64,000 bases of DNA from NCBI RefSeq assembly GCF_000761445.1, contig NZ_KN196470.1, positions 608,149-672,148 of the forward strand, given 5' to 3'. The position numbers and the translations under genes were made by a program. This DNA is from Oleiagrimonas soli. Lineage in GTDB: Bacteria; Pseudomonadota; Gammaproteobacteria; Xanthomonadales; Rhodanobacteraceae. Below are positions 51,732 to 60,724 of the stretch, in pieces; the first letter of the stretch is position 1; every line of letters begins with the position of its first letter. The notes below the pieces were generated by a model that saw only the letters and a program-made list of their open reading frames with translations, was not told where the DNA came from and searched no databases.

Positions 51732-53111
51732 ATGAGTTCCCGCCGTCCGCTGTCGCTGATCACGCGCTCGACACTGGCCACGGGTCTGGCCCTGATTGCC
51801 TTTCTGGGTCTGGCCGGCCTGTCGCTGGATCGTGCCTATTTCGAGAGTGCGCGTGCGGCGTTGCGCGACCGGTTGCAGGGCTACGTCTACGCCTACCTGG
51901 CCTCGACCGACGTCGGCCGGGGCGGGCGCGTGCTGTCACCGGATTCGCCGCCGCCGCATTCGGATTTTCTGCAGCCCGGTTCGGGACTGTACGCGGTCAT
52001 CGACGGCGACAACGGCTACCACTGGGAATCGCCATCGGCGGTCGGGCGTCGCCTGGGCCTGCAGGAGCATCTGCGGCCCGGCGAGAATTCGTTCCGCGGT
52101 CCGGTGCAGAGCAGCGTCGGCGGCATGTACATCTACAGCCTCGGCGTGGCCTACGACGATGCGCGCGGGCAGCCGGTCGATCTGACCTTCACCGTGGCGC
52201 AGACCGAGACGCAGTTCGTCAGTCAGCTCAGCGTCTATCGGCGCACCCTCTACACGTGGCTGGCTGCGCTGGGCCTGGTGCTGCTGTTGCTGCAGCTGCT
52301 GCTGCTGCGCTGGAGCCTGTTCCCGCTGCGACGGGTATCTTCGGATTTGGCGCGCGTCGACCGCGGCGACAGCGACCGGCTGGAAGGCGCCTATCCGATC
52401 GAGTTGTCCGGCCTGACTCACAGCCTCAACAACTTCATCGAGAACGAACGCCGCAGTCTGACCCGCAACCGCAACATCCTCGCCGATCTGGCGCACAGCC
52501 TGAAGACGCCGCTGGCGGTGGTGCGTTCGCGCCTGGAGCTGGGCGACGTCCACGACGAGGCGCGCAAGGACATCACCGACCAGGTGCAGCGGATGGACGA
52601 CATCGTTGCCTATCAGCTGTCGCGCGGCGCATCGTCGGGCGTGCCCACGTTCGTGGCGCCGGTCGAGGTGGCCGCGCATGCCGAGGATCTGGTGCAGGGG
52701 CTGGAGAAGGTGCACGCCTCGCGCAACGTGCTGTGCGAATTCGAGATCGAGGTCGACGCACGCTTCTACGGCGAAGCCGGCGATCTGCTGGAAATCCTCG
52801 GCAACCTGCTCGAAAACGCCTTCAAGTGGGCGCAGCATCGCGTGCTGCTCAGCGCGCGCCCGATGCCCGAGCGTGGCAAGCGGCGTCCCGGGCTGGAGAT
52901 CTGCGTGGAAGATGACGGCCCCGGCATCGATGCGGATCAGGTCGAGCGAATCCTGCAGCGCGGCGTGCGCGGCGACGAGCGCGTGCAGGGACACGGCATC
53001 GGGTTGTCGATCGTGCAGGACATCGTCAACACGCACAATGCCACGCTCGAGGTCGCGCGTTCGGATGAGCTGGGCGGCGCCCAGTTCCGCATCCACTTCA
53101 GCGCGGTCTGA
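51732..53111 (+). CDS. phoQ: PhoQ-type sensor histidine kinase
   Basis: This 459-residue membrane sensor has helices at about 16-38 and about 176-195, enclosing a periplasmic domain, then a HAMP, DLAHSLKTPLAVVRSRLELG (H-box), NLLENAFKWAQHRVLL (N-box), EDDGPGI (G1) and GHGIGLSIVQDIV (G2). It autophosphorylates and passes the phosphate to PhoP. The gap of 72 bases after phoP and the same strand indicate one operon. The ATG at 51732 is chosen over 51705. Confidence 0.93.
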   Translation: MSSRRPLSLITRSTLATGLALIAFLGLAGLSLDRAYFESARAALRDRLQGYVYAYLASTDVGRGGRVLSPDSPPPHSDFLQPGSGLYAVIDGDNGYHWESPSAVGRRLGLQEHLRPGENSFRGPVQSSVGGMYIYSLGVAYDDARGQPVDLTFTVAQTETQFVSQLSVYRRTLYTWLAALGLVLLLLQLLLLRWSLFPLRRVSSDLARVDRGDSDRLEGAYPIELSGLTHSLNNFIENERRSLTRNRNILADLAHSLKTPLAVVRSRLELGDVHDEARKDITDQVQRMDDIVAYQLSRGASSGVPTFVAPVEVAAHAEDLVQGLEKVHASRNVLCEFEIEVDARFYGEAGDLLEILGNLLENAFKWAQHRVLLSARPMPERGKRRPGLEICVEDDGPGIDADQVERILQRGVRGDERVQGHGIGLSIVQDIVNTHNATLEVARSDELGGAQFRIHFSAV

Positions 53112-53127
53112 GCGTTCCCGGTTGTTG

Positions 53128-53505
53128 TTACTGGATGGAGCCCGGCAGCAGGGACTGCCAGCCGAGGCTGGGATGCGCGTCGCCGGAGCGGTCGGCACTG
53201 CCGCTGCCGCCATCGTGGCAATGACCGATGCCGGTCGAGACGCTGGCGGACAGGTCGTCGCAGCCGCCCTGGCTATTGCCGCCGGTCGACGGCGTGCTGG
53301 CCGCGGGCGGTGCCGTCGGCGTGGCGCCGATGCTGGCGTCGCCGTTGGCGTCGTTGCTCGTGCCGCTGCTCTGTGCGGCGCTGTGCTGCGCGCTGTCGTG
53401 TCCCGTGCCGTGTCCCACCGCGCCGTCGTTCTTGGCGTACACCGCCGGCGCCGCGAGGAACGCGCCGCTGAACAGCAATACCGACAATGCATGGGTGGGT
53501 TTCAT
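53128..53505 (-). CDS. Exported low-complexity protein, unknown function
   Basis: This 125-residue protein has a signal peptide ending near AAPAVYAK. The mature part is Gly/Ser/Asp/His-rich with a single cysteine pair (GGCDD, GHCHDGG). No family is recognised. It is convergent with phoQ. Confidence 0.6.
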   Translation of the reverse strand: MKPTHALSVLLFSGAFLAAPAVYAKNDGAVGHGTGHDSAQHSAAQSSGTSNDANGDASIGATPTAPPAASTPSTGGNSQGGCDDLSASVSTGIGHCHDGGSGSADRSGDAHPSLGWQSLLPGSIQ

Positions 53506-53698
53506 GGGGCCAACCTCGGAAATCCGGGCCAGACTCTGAATACTCGCAGAATGCTAGCCAAGATGCCAGTGACCCCGAATGCGCGACCGCCACCCTTCCG
53601 TCCGTGCGCTGCGCATGGTGCAATCGGGGTTTGTCATCGCCATTCGACCGCCATTCCCCTCATGTTGCGTTTTTCCGTCCCCCGTTCGAGGTCCGCGC

Positions 53699-54664
53699 AT
53701 GCAGCCGCGTGACCTGCTGGCCGCGCTCGCGGCGGGCGCGCCGTTGTCCGGTGCCGAACTGGCCCGGCAGCTGGGTCTTACGCGTGCGGCGGTGTGGAAG
53801 CAGGTCGAGCAGTTGCGCGAGCAGGGGTTGCCGATCAAGGCGCGGCGCGGTGCCGGATATCGGCTGCCGTGGCCGGTTCAGTTGCTCGACGCGCGCCTCA
53901 TTCGCAAGCACTGTGCCATCGAGCCGGGAGCGCTGGAGGTGCATTGGTCGCTGGATTCGACGTCCAGCGAGTGCCAGCGGCGCGCGAGCGGATTGGCCGA
54001 CGGTAGCGTGATTCTGGCCGAGACCCAGCATGCGGGGCGCGGTCGGCGCGGTCGGCATTGGCTGTCGCCGCCGGGGCTGAACATGTATCTGTCGTGCCTG
54101 AAGCGTTTCGACCGCGGCTTTGCGGCTCTGTCCGGGCTATCGCTGGCGGTCGGCGTGGCGCTGGTACGTGCGTTGGAGGCACACGGTTATGCCGGGATCG
54201 GTCTGAAATGGCCGAACGACGTGCTGGTCCGCGACAGCGGCGCCAAGCTGGCCGGCATCCTGGTCGAACTGAGCGGCGAGTACCAGGGGCCGAGCGCGGC
54301 CGTCATCGGCATCGGTCTGAATCTGCGTCTGCCCGAGGTGCTGCGCGCACAGGCCGGGCAGGCGGTCGCCGATCTGGCCGAGTTGGGCAGCGAGCCGCCG
54401 CCGGACCGGAACCTTCTGATCGGCAGCGTGATCGACCATCTGCTGAAGGCGTTGAAGACCTTCGATGCGCACGGTTTCGAGGCGTTTCTCGACGACTACG
54501 CGGCGCGCGATCTGCTGCGTTCGCGGGTGCTGCGATTGAGCGACGCACGTGGCCAGTTCGAGGCCATCGGCGACGGCGTCGATGCGCGCGGCGCCCTGCG
54601 CGTGCTGCGCGCTGGCGAGCCGGTGCTGGTGGACAGCGCCGATGTCACGGTGCGCGCGTCATGA
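53699..54664 (+). CDS. birA: Biotin-acetyl-CoA-carboxylase ligase / biotin operon repressor BirA
   Basis: This 321-residue enzyme activates biotin as biotinyl-AMP and attaches it to the carboxylase carrier protein. An N-terminal winged helix (GAELARQLGLTRAAVWKQVEQLREQG) is followed by the ligase core: ETQHAGRGRRGRHWLSPPGLNMYLS, GLKWPNDVLV, KLAGILVELSGE, GIGLNLR. The N-terminal HTH suggests it also represses biotin genes. It overlaps coaX by four bases (ATGA). Confidence 0.95.
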   Translation: MQPRDLLAALAAGAPLSGAELARQLGLTRAAVWKQVEQLREQGLPIKARRGAGYRLPWPVQLLDARLIRKHCAIEPGALEVHWSLDSTSSECQRRASGLADGSVILAETQHAGRGRRGRHWLSPPGLNMYLSCLKRFDRGFAALSGLSLAVGVALVRALEAHGYAGIGLKWPNDVLVRDSGAKLAGILVELSGEYQGPSAAVIGIGLNLRLPEVLRAQAGQAVADLAELGSEPPPDRNLLIGSVIDHLLKALKTFDAHGFEAFLDDYAARDLLRSRVLRLSDARGQFEAIGDGVDARGALRVLRAGEPVLVDSADVTVRAS

Positions 54665-55416
54665 CGGTGCTGCTGGATCTGGGCAACACGCGGCTGAAAT
54701 GGGCCATGCACGATGGTGCGGGGATGCAGGCCGTGCATGCGCTGGCGTGGCATACGCTGGATGTGGCGGGTGCGCTGGATCCGCTGATCGAGGCGGTGCG
54801 TCGCGATGGGCACGGGGTGCTCGGTGCGTCCGTCGCGGGTTCGGCGCGCGAGCAACGCGTGGTCGAAGCGCTGACCGCGCACGGCCTGCCCGCGCCGCGC
54901 TGGGTGCGTACCCCGGTCGAGGCCTGCGGCGTGCGTAACGGCTACGCGAAGGCGTCGAAACTCGGCGTGGACCGTTTTCTGACGATGGTGGCAGCCTACC
55001 GCGATGGACTGGCGCCGTGCGTGGTGGTCAGCGCGGGCACGGCGCTGACGCTCGATGCGCTGACGGCCGACGGGCGACATCTCGGCGGTTTGATCGCGCC
55101 CGGTCCGCGCCTGATGCAGCGCGCGTTGCATGAAGCGGCGGCGCAGCTTCCGCCGCCGCAGGACGCGCCGATTCGCGACCGCGCCGACGACACCGAAGCG
55201 GCCATCGCCTCGGGGTGCTGGCAGGCGGCGGTGGCGCTGGTCGAACGCTTCCATGCGCGCAGCGCCGCCGATCTCGGCGATGGAGCAACGCTGCTGCTGT
55301 CGGGCGGCGATGCTCAGGCCATCGCCGAGCAGTTGCGAGTGCCGGCGCAGGTGCGTCCGGATATGGTGCTTCACGGTCTGGCGGCATGGGACGCTGCGCA
55401 GACATCCGCGTCATGA
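54661..55416 (+). CDS. coaX: Type III pantothenate kinase CoaX
   Basis: This 251-residue kinase makes the first committed step of coenzyme A synthesis (pantothenate to 4'-phosphopantothenate). DLGNTRLKW is the P-loop, GVDRFLTMVAAYR the central motif, VVVSAGTALTLDAL and GGLIAPGPRLMQRAL the nucleotide and substrate motifs. The start overlaps birA as ATGA, so the two are coupled, a common arrangement. Confidence 0.95.
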   Translation: MTVLLDLGNTRLKWAMHDGAGMQAVHALAWHTLDVAGALDPLIEAVRRDGHGVLGASVAGSAREQRVVEALTAHGLPAPRWVRTPVEACGVRNGYAKASKLGVDRFLTMVAAYRDGLAPCVVVSAGTALTLDALTADGRHLGGLIAPGPRLMQRALHEAAAQLPPPQDAPIRDRADDTEAAIASGCWQAAVALVERFHARSAADLGDGATLLLSGGDAQAIAEQLRVPAQVRPDMVLHGLAAWDAAQTSAS

Positions 55417-55456
55417 AGGCGATGGCTACAATGATCGTCTCGATCGAGGGTGTTCG

Positions 55457-56128
55457 ATGTTCGTCCGATTGCTGTTCCTGCTCTTGATTGCGCTCAACGT
55501 CGGTGTCGGCGCCTGGCTGGTGCTTGGCGACGGCAGCCATCGGTCGATGCCGGCGCCGACCGATCCCGGCGTGCCGGCGCTGCATCTGTTGTCGGAAAGC
55601 GGCGGCGCGTCCGGCGGCGGTGTGTCCGCGACGGCTGCCGCGAGCGGTGCACCCAAGCGCCCCGTGCAGGCGGGCAGCCGCTGTCTGAGCATCGGTCCCT
55701 TCGACACCCAGTCGGACACGCGCGATGCGGTGAACGCGCTCACCGCGCACGTGGCCGATATCCAGTACCGACAGGAGCAGACCACGCAGTCGACCGGCTG
55801 GTGGGTCTACCTACCGCCGCTGCCGTCGCGCGACCAGGCGCTGGCGATGGCGCGTCAGCTTTCCGCCAAGGGCGTCAGCGACTACTACGTGGTCACCGCC
55901 GGCGATCGTCAGAACACCATCTCGCTGGGCCTGTTCCACGACCCGGACAACGCGCGTCGCCGCCAGCAGCAGCTGATCGACCTGGGCTTCAAGCCGGAAC
56001 TGAAGGAGCGCACCGAGACCCTGCCCGAATACTGGGTCGACGTCGCGTTGCCGGCCAAGTCGGATTTCGACTGGCACCGGTACCTGACGCGCACGGACAT
56101 CAGCGCCAAGCCGGTTTCCTGCTTCTGA
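55457..56128 (+). CDS. SPOR-domain membrane protein
   Basis: This 223-residue protein has an N-terminal membrane helix (MFVRLLFLLLIALNVGVGAW), a Gly/Ala/Pro linker, CLSIGPFDTQSDTRDAVNAL as the first half of the SPOR fold (about 75-140), and a second strand-helix unit with GLFHDPDNARRRQQQLIDLGFKPE. SPOR domains bind denuded peptidoglycan at the division site. It follows coaX by 40 bases. Confidence 0.85.
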   Translation: MFVRLLFLLLIALNVGVGAWLVLGDGSHRSMPAPTDPGVPALHLLSESGGASGGGVSATAAASGAPKRPVQAGSRCLSIGPFDTQSDTRDAVNALTAHVADIQYRQEQTTQSTGWWVYLPPLPSRDQALAMARQLSAKGVSDYYVVTAGDRQNTISLGLFHDPDNARRRQQQLIDLGFKPELKERTETLPEYWVDVALPAKSDFDWHRYLTRTDISAKPVSCF

Positions 56129-56180
56129 GCGCCGCTCCCACTCCGCGCGCACGGCGACGCCTGCTAGAATGCCGCGCCAT

Positions 56181-56256
56181 GCCGGCATAGCTCAGTTGGT
56201 AGAGCAACCGCCTTGTAAGCGGTAGGTCCTCCGTTCGAGTCGGAGTGTCGGCACCA
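56181..56256 (+). tRNA. tRNA-Thr(TGT)
   Basis: This 76-base tRNA with CCA encoded has acceptor arms GCCGGCA and TGTCGGC, D arm GCTC-AGTTGGTA-GAGC, anticodon stem-loop ACCGC-CTTGTAA-GCGGT with anticodon TGT, and T arm CTCCG-TTCGAGT-CGGAG. Anticodon TGT reads threonine codons. Confidence 0.97.
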
Positions 56257-56313
56257 TTTCCCGAGGCATCATCGCGCCGCGAATCCTCCGGGCGTGGTTG
56301 CGCGTTGCCGGAT

Positions 56314-56511
56314 TCAGTGGAACGCCGGAATCCAGTGCAGGAAGTAGGCCGCGATCCAGTACAGCGGCCAGAGGCTGGCCAGGAACACGTTCAGCGGAAT
56401 CTTGATGAACCAGTTCCAGCCTTGGTACAGCCCGTGCTTGTCGAAGAACATCAGGTAGACGAAGGTCGCGATCGAGCCGACCGTGTACAGGAACGACAGC
56501 ACGCGTTTCAT
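56314..56511 (-). CDS. Small membrane protein
   Basis: This 65-residue, two-helix membrane protein has RVLSFLYTVGSIATFVYLMFF and FIKIPLNVFLASLWPLYWIAAYF. The sequence is well formed and lies downstream of tRNA-Thr on the opposite strand. No family is known to me. Confidence 0.7.
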   Translation of the reverse strand: MKRVLSFLYTVGSIATFVYLMFFDKHGLYQGWNWFIKIPLNVFLASLWPLYWIAAYFLHWIPAFH

Positions 56512-56677
56512 GGCGGATTCCCCGGGATGCGCTTTTCGCCGCGATCATACGTCACCCGGACGCGTGGCGCGCAGGTGTGCCGAGGCGTGTCCGGAAGGCC
56601 CGGCGGGCTTCCCTTATACTGAATGGCTATGACGTGGCCGCGCCGATGCGGCCCAAACCCGGATGCATGGAGGTTTC

Positions 56678-57598
56678 ATGAATCGTTTTCCGCCTGTTTC
56701 GCTGATCGGCGTACCTACCGATATCGGCGCTGGCCATCGTGGCGCGTTGATGGGGCCGGATGCCCTGCGCGTGGCCGACATCGACAAGACGTTGCGCGCG
56801 CGCGGTCTGGACGTGGTCGACCGCGGCAATCTCAGCGGTCCGGTCAATCCGTGGCTGCCGCCGAAGGACGGCTACCGTCACCTGGACGGCGTCATTGCGT
56901 GGAATCGCGCGACGATGGAGGCGGTCTACGCCGAGCTGAACCAGGGGCGCCTGCCGATCATGATGGGCGGCGACCATTGTCTGGCCACCGGCTCGATCAC
57001 CGCCGTGGCGCGCTATTGCCGCGAGCAGGGTCGCAAGCTGCGCATCCTGTGGCTGGACGCGCACACCGACTTCAACACCAGCGAGCTGACGCCGTCGGGC
57101 AACATCCACGGCATGCCGGTGGCGTGCCTGTGCGGTCATGGTCCGCAGGGCCTGACCGAGCTGGGCGGCAGCAAGCCGGCCATCGATCCGTCGATGGTGC
57201 GGCAGATCGGCATCCGTTCGGTCGACGAGGGCGAGAAGAAGTTCGTCCACGAGGCCGGGCTGGAGGTGTACGACATGCGCTACATCGACGAGTTCGGCAT
57301 GAAACGCGCGATGGAAGAGGCGCTGACCGGGCTGGACAAGAACACGCATCTGCACGTCAGCTTCGACGTCGACTTCCTCGATCCGTCGATCGCGCCGGGC
57401 GTGGGCACCACGGTGCAGGGTGGCCCGAATTACCGCGAAGCGCAGTTGTGCATGGAGATGATCGCCGACACCGGCCGCATGGGTTCGCTCGACGTGGTTG
57501 AGCTGAACCCGGCCTACGACGACCACAACCGCACCGCGGAAGTGGCCGTGGACCTGGTCGAGAGCTTGTTCGGCAAGTCCACGCTGATTCGCGGCTGA
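56678..57598 (+). CDS. rocF: Arginase
   Basis: This 306-residue manganese enzyme hydrolyses arginine to ornithine and urea. Metal ligands are in GGDH(100) and in D127, H129 and D131 of LDAHTDFNT, with a third set in SFDVDFLDPS. The overall pattern PTDIGAGHRGALMGPDALR fits RocF-type arginases. ATG at 56678 has GGAGG 5 nt upstream; the ATG at 56663 lies before the ribosome-binding site. A stem-loop follows at 57616. Confidence 0.95.
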   Translation: MNRFPPVSLIGVPTDIGAGHRGALMGPDALRVADIDKTLRARGLDVVDRGNLSGPVNPWLPPKDGYRHLDGVIAWNRATMEAVYAELNQGRLPIMMGGDHCLATGSITAVARYCREQGRKLRILWLDAHTDFNTSELTPSGNIHGMPVACLCGHGPQGLTELGGSKPAIDPSMVRQIGIRSVDEGEKKFVHEAGLEVYDMRYIDEFGMKRAMEEALTGLDKNTHLHVSFDVDFLDPSIAPGVGTTVQGGPNYREAQLCMEMIADTGRMGSLDVVELNPAYDDHNRTAEVAVDLVESLFGKSTLIRG

Positions 57599-57615
57599 TG
57601 CGCGCAACGGCATGC

Positions 57616-57639
57616 GCGGCGTTCCTTGCGGAGCGCCGC
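57616..57639. terminator. Stem-loop between rocF and yegP-like gene
   Basis: GCGGCGTTCC and GGAGCGCCGC pair over 10 positions (one wobble) around TTGC, 18 bases after the rocF stop and 26 bases before the opposing stop. There is no T run. Confidence 0.5.
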
Positions 57640-57664
57640 GTCCTGCCCCTGACGTGAAACGCGA

Positions 57665-57994
57665 TCAGCCCTCGGCGAGCTTGGCGCCGGGCGCGTTCTT
57701 GGCGACCGAAGCGATGCCGTTGTCGCAGGCGCGCTCGCTCTCGTACATCTCGCTGGTGCCGATCACCTGGCTGTTGCGGGCCTTGAGCACGAAGTAGTGC
57801 TTGCCGTTCTTGGCCGTCTTCTTCTCGAAACGCTTGGCGTCGCCGGCGTTCTTGCGCACCGATTCGATGCCGTTGCGCGCGCCGCTGCGCGCGGCGTAGC
57901 CCTGGCTGGCGAGGATGACCTCGCCGTTGCCGGCCTTGAGGTGGAAGTGGGTCTTGCCGTTCTTGGCGGTGAACAGTTCAAACTTGCCTGCCAT
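57665..57994 (-). CDS. YegP-like protein (tandem DUF1508)
   Basis: This 109-residue protein is made of two DUF1508 units: GKFELFTAKNGKTHFHLKAG to GIESVRKN and RFEKKTAKNGKHYFVLKARN to GIASVAKN. Each unit is three strands and a helix. The function is unknown; the family is widespread. The same double fold appears in the tail of the adjacent trpS product. Confidence 0.9.
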   Translation of the reverse strand: MAGKFELFTAKNGKTHFHLKAGNGEVILASQGYAARSGARNGIESVRKNAGDAKRFEKKTAKNGKHYFVLKARNSQVIGTSEMYESERACDNGIASVAKNAPGAKLAEG

Positions 57995-58120
57995 CGTGAA
58001 TCTCCCGGTGGTGGAAACGACGTGGATACAAGGACTGCTTCGGATCGCAACCGCGCAGCGATTGCACGGACCATGGTATGCCGTAAACTCAACGGCTGTT
58101 TGCGCGACGCAGCATGATTT

Positions 58121-59479
58121 ATGCGAGTTCTGACCGGCATCACCACCAGCGGTATCCCGCATCTGGGCAATTACGTGGGCGCGATCCGTCCCGCCGTCGC
58201 CGCGAGTCGGCGCGAGGACGTCGATGCGTTCTACTTCATGGCCGACTACCACGCGCTGATCAAGTGCGACGATCCGGCGCGCGTGCAGCATTCGCGCCTG
58301 GCCATCGCCGCGACTTGGCTGGCCTGCGGACTGGACCCGAACAAGGCGACCATCTACCGCCAGTCCGACATTCCCGAGATTCCCGAGCTGACCTGGCTGC
58401 TGACCTGCGTCACCGCCAAGGGGCTGCTCAACCGCGCGCATGCCTACAAGGCGGCGGTGGACGCCAACACGTCCGCCGGCGAAGACCCGGATGCTGGCGT
58501 CACCGCGGGCCTGTACATGTACCCGGTACTGATGGCGGCCGACATCCTCGCCTTCAACGCCAACAAGGTGCCGGTCGGTCGCGATCAGGTGCAGCACATC
58601 GAAATGGCGCGCGACATCGCGCAGCGCTTCAATCACCTGTACGGGCGCGAGTTCTTCGTGCTGCCGGAAGCGGCCATCGAGGAGCACGTGGCGACGCTGC
58701 CGGGCTTGGACGGTCGCAAGATGTCCAAGAGCTACGACAACACCATTCCGCTGTTCGAGGGCGGCGCCAAGGCCACGCGTGCGGCGATCATGCGCATCGT
58801 CACCGACTCGCGCGAACCGGGCGAGCCCAAGGACGCCGACGGCTCGGCGCTGTTCACGATCTTCCGTGCGTTCGCCGATCCGGACGAGACCGCGGCGTTC
58901 CGCGCCGATCTCGAAGGCGGCATGGGCTGGGGCGACGCCAAGCAGCACCTGTTCGCGCGCATCGATCGCGAGCTGGCGCCGATGCGTGAGCGCTACGCGC
59001 ATCTGATGGCGCATCTGGACGAGGTCGAGGCGATCCTCATGGCCGGCGCGGCGCGCGCGCGCAAGACCTCCGAACCGCTGCTGGACACCCTGCGCGAGGC
59101 CGTCGGTCTCGGTCGCGGCGCGGTGCAGGCGCCGGCGAAGAAGGAAAAGCGCAAGAAGAAGGGCAAGCAGATGCGCATGGTCAGTTTCCGCGAGCAGGAC
59201 GGCAGCTTCCGCTTTCGCATGCTTGCCGCGGATGGCGAGGAGCTGGCGCTGTCGCGCGGTTTCGCCGATCCGAAAGCCGCCGGCGCGTGCATCCAGGAGA
59301 TCGTGGCGATGGGCGACACGCTGGCGGTCGTACCGGCCGACAACGCCTTCGTCGTTACCCTGAACGGCGCATCGGTGGCCGAGAGTCCGGTCTTCGCCGA
59401 CGCCGACGCGCGCGACGCCGGCATCGACCGTCTGCGTGCCGAACTGGCGGCGCTGGCGGCCGAGGACGGCGACGCATGA
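58121..59479 (+). CDS. trpS: Tryptophanyl-tRNA synthetase with YegP-like C-terminal extension
   Basis: This 452-residue class I synthetase charges tRNA-Trp. PHLGN at 13-17 replaces the HIGH motif and KMSKS is at 200-204. The catalytic core ends near residue 335. A lysine-rich linker ([11 protein letters not shown]) joins a roughly 100-residue tail (about 351-452). This tail is two repeats, [21 protein letters not shown] and a second [18 protein letters not shown] unit, each ending in a helix, with the strand-helix shape of DUF1508. That tail is unusual for TrpS, which is normally about 330-340 residues. A YegP-like gene sits divergently 126 bases away. Confidence 0.93.
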   Translation: MRVLTGITTSGIPHLGNYVGAIRPAVAASRREDVDAFYFMADYHALIKCDDPARVQHSRLAIAATWLACGLDPNKATIYRQSDIPEIPELTWLLTCVTAKGLLNRAHAYKAAVDANTSAGEDPDAGVTAGLYMYPVLMAADILAFNANKVPVGRDQVQHIEMARDIAQRFNHLYGREFFVLPEAAIEEHVATLPGLDGRKMSKSYDNTIPLFEGGAKATRAAIMRIVTDSREPGEPKDADGSALFTIFRAFADPDETAAFRADLEGGMGWGDAKQHLFARIDRELAPMRERYAHLMAHLDEVEAILMAGAARARKTSEPLLDTLREAVGLGRGAVQAPAKKEKRKKKGKQMRMVSFREQDGSFRFRMLAADGEELALSRGFADPKAAGACIQEIVAMGDTLAVVPADNAFVVTLNGASVAESPVFADADARDAGIDRLRAELAALAAEDGDA

Positions 59480-59793
59480 GTTACCTCGGCCTGATTCTGC
59501 TCGGGCCGTGGCTGGTGATTCTGGCCTGGGCCTACTGGAGCTTCCCGAAGTCCCTGCCGCGCACGCGCGGCCGTCGCCTGTTCGATGCGGTCGTGCTGTC
59601 GGCGGCCACCCTGGCGGCCATCGCCCTGACCCATTACGGGTTCGTGTCCGCAGCGGATCACGCGCTTCCGGGGCACCTGGGCGTGTGGCAGATGGTGGCA
59701 CCGGTGCTGTATGCCTACGGCGGGTTTTCCTTCGTCATGGCGCTGGGTCTGATCGCACGGCATGTGCTCTGGCAACGGGGCGTCCATGCCTGA
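59476..59793 (+). CDS. Small membrane protein downstream of trpS
   Basis: This 105-residue protein has three hydrophobic segments (about 3-22, 38-56, 71-92). Its ATG overlaps the trpS stop (ATGA, four bases), so it is translationally coupled. No family is known to me. Confidence 0.7.
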   Translation: MSYLGLILLGPWLVILAWAYWSFPKSLPRTRGRRLFDAVVLSAATLAAIALTHYGFVSAADHALPGHLGVWQMVAPVLYAYGGFSFVMALGLIARHVLWQRGVHA

Positions 59794-60724
59794 TGCTTCA
59801 GGGGCGAAGCGAAAGATGTTTCTGGGTCACGGACATTATCGGGCGTACCGGCAGGTCGTGCGTGACCTCGGTTCGAGTCCGCTGCATGAAGCGAAATACA
59901 CATGACGCGCGTCAAGGCGTACAGATATGCACCCAATCGAGGGCTCATGTTGCCAGTCTTCGCATGGGCCTTTGCGTGCGTTACCGTTAAAGAGTCCATG
60001 CCGTCATACATGCCGCTGGACATCTTGCTTAAACACCAGCTGGGACTGACGCTCCTGTTTGGGCATTGAGTATCTTCTTGATGGTTCCAATCTACCGGCC
60101 GTTGCTGGGTACGAGATTGTTGTTGGCAAGGGCCGGATACTGGTTCCTCGAGAGAGCTCGTCGCGTGATCGCATCAGGGTGAAGCACCGGTATGATGAGT
60201 CTCAACGTGAACAAGGTTCTCGTGCCGAGTCGACCGACTCCTTCGTACAATTGACCGCCGATTACCGCATGGGTACGCGAATCCGACGATGCTCACTGCG
60301 GAGGAGCAATTTTCGCCCTCGAACAAAGTTCGGGGAGATGGGCTTCTTGCTGGCCGAGAACATGCGAGCGTGGAATCTCGGTATCATGCGCGGTCCGGAT
60401 GCGATCCAGTTCGTACCGCAATAGCCGGTCGACGGGTGAAAATGAAGCTGCATCGACGCGTGTTTGCCCATAACGGGTTGGATTGTTGCTTTGCAATGCT
60501 TCGTACCGGTGCTTGAAGTCCACGAGCATTGGCGGATATCCGCAAGAAGTGAGCTTGTGCGGCCGGCTTGTTCGTCGACGAACTTGGCGAGCATTCGCGA
60601 GACATGCGAAGCTCTTCAATTGAACGTCTCCGAACTGCAGGCTTGCGGCATCATGCCGAAGCGAGGCGCGTGTAGGGCAGGGAGGTCACGTTAGCCATCC
60701 TGATTTGTTCACAAGATAACTACC
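59794..60724. other. Gene-poor, lower-GC region before the glycosyltransferase operon
   Basis: This is 931 bases with no convincing gene. Codon bias is lost and GC is lower than the rest. A 55-codon ORF at 59902-60069 (MTRVKAYRYAPNRGLML, with a hydrophobic patch) and a 121-codon frame at 60059-60424 starting at TTG have no ribosome-binding site or motif. A T-arm-like GGTTCGAGTCC at 59870-59880 does not belong to a foldable tRNA. The region looks like the decayed edge of a polysaccharide or island locus. Confidence 0.45.

Noticed and set aside
59860..59900. tRNA-like GGTTCGAGTCC next to an AGGTC hairpin
   Set aside because: Only three T-stem pairs form, there is no acceptor stem or CCA, and the anticodon arm cannot be placed.
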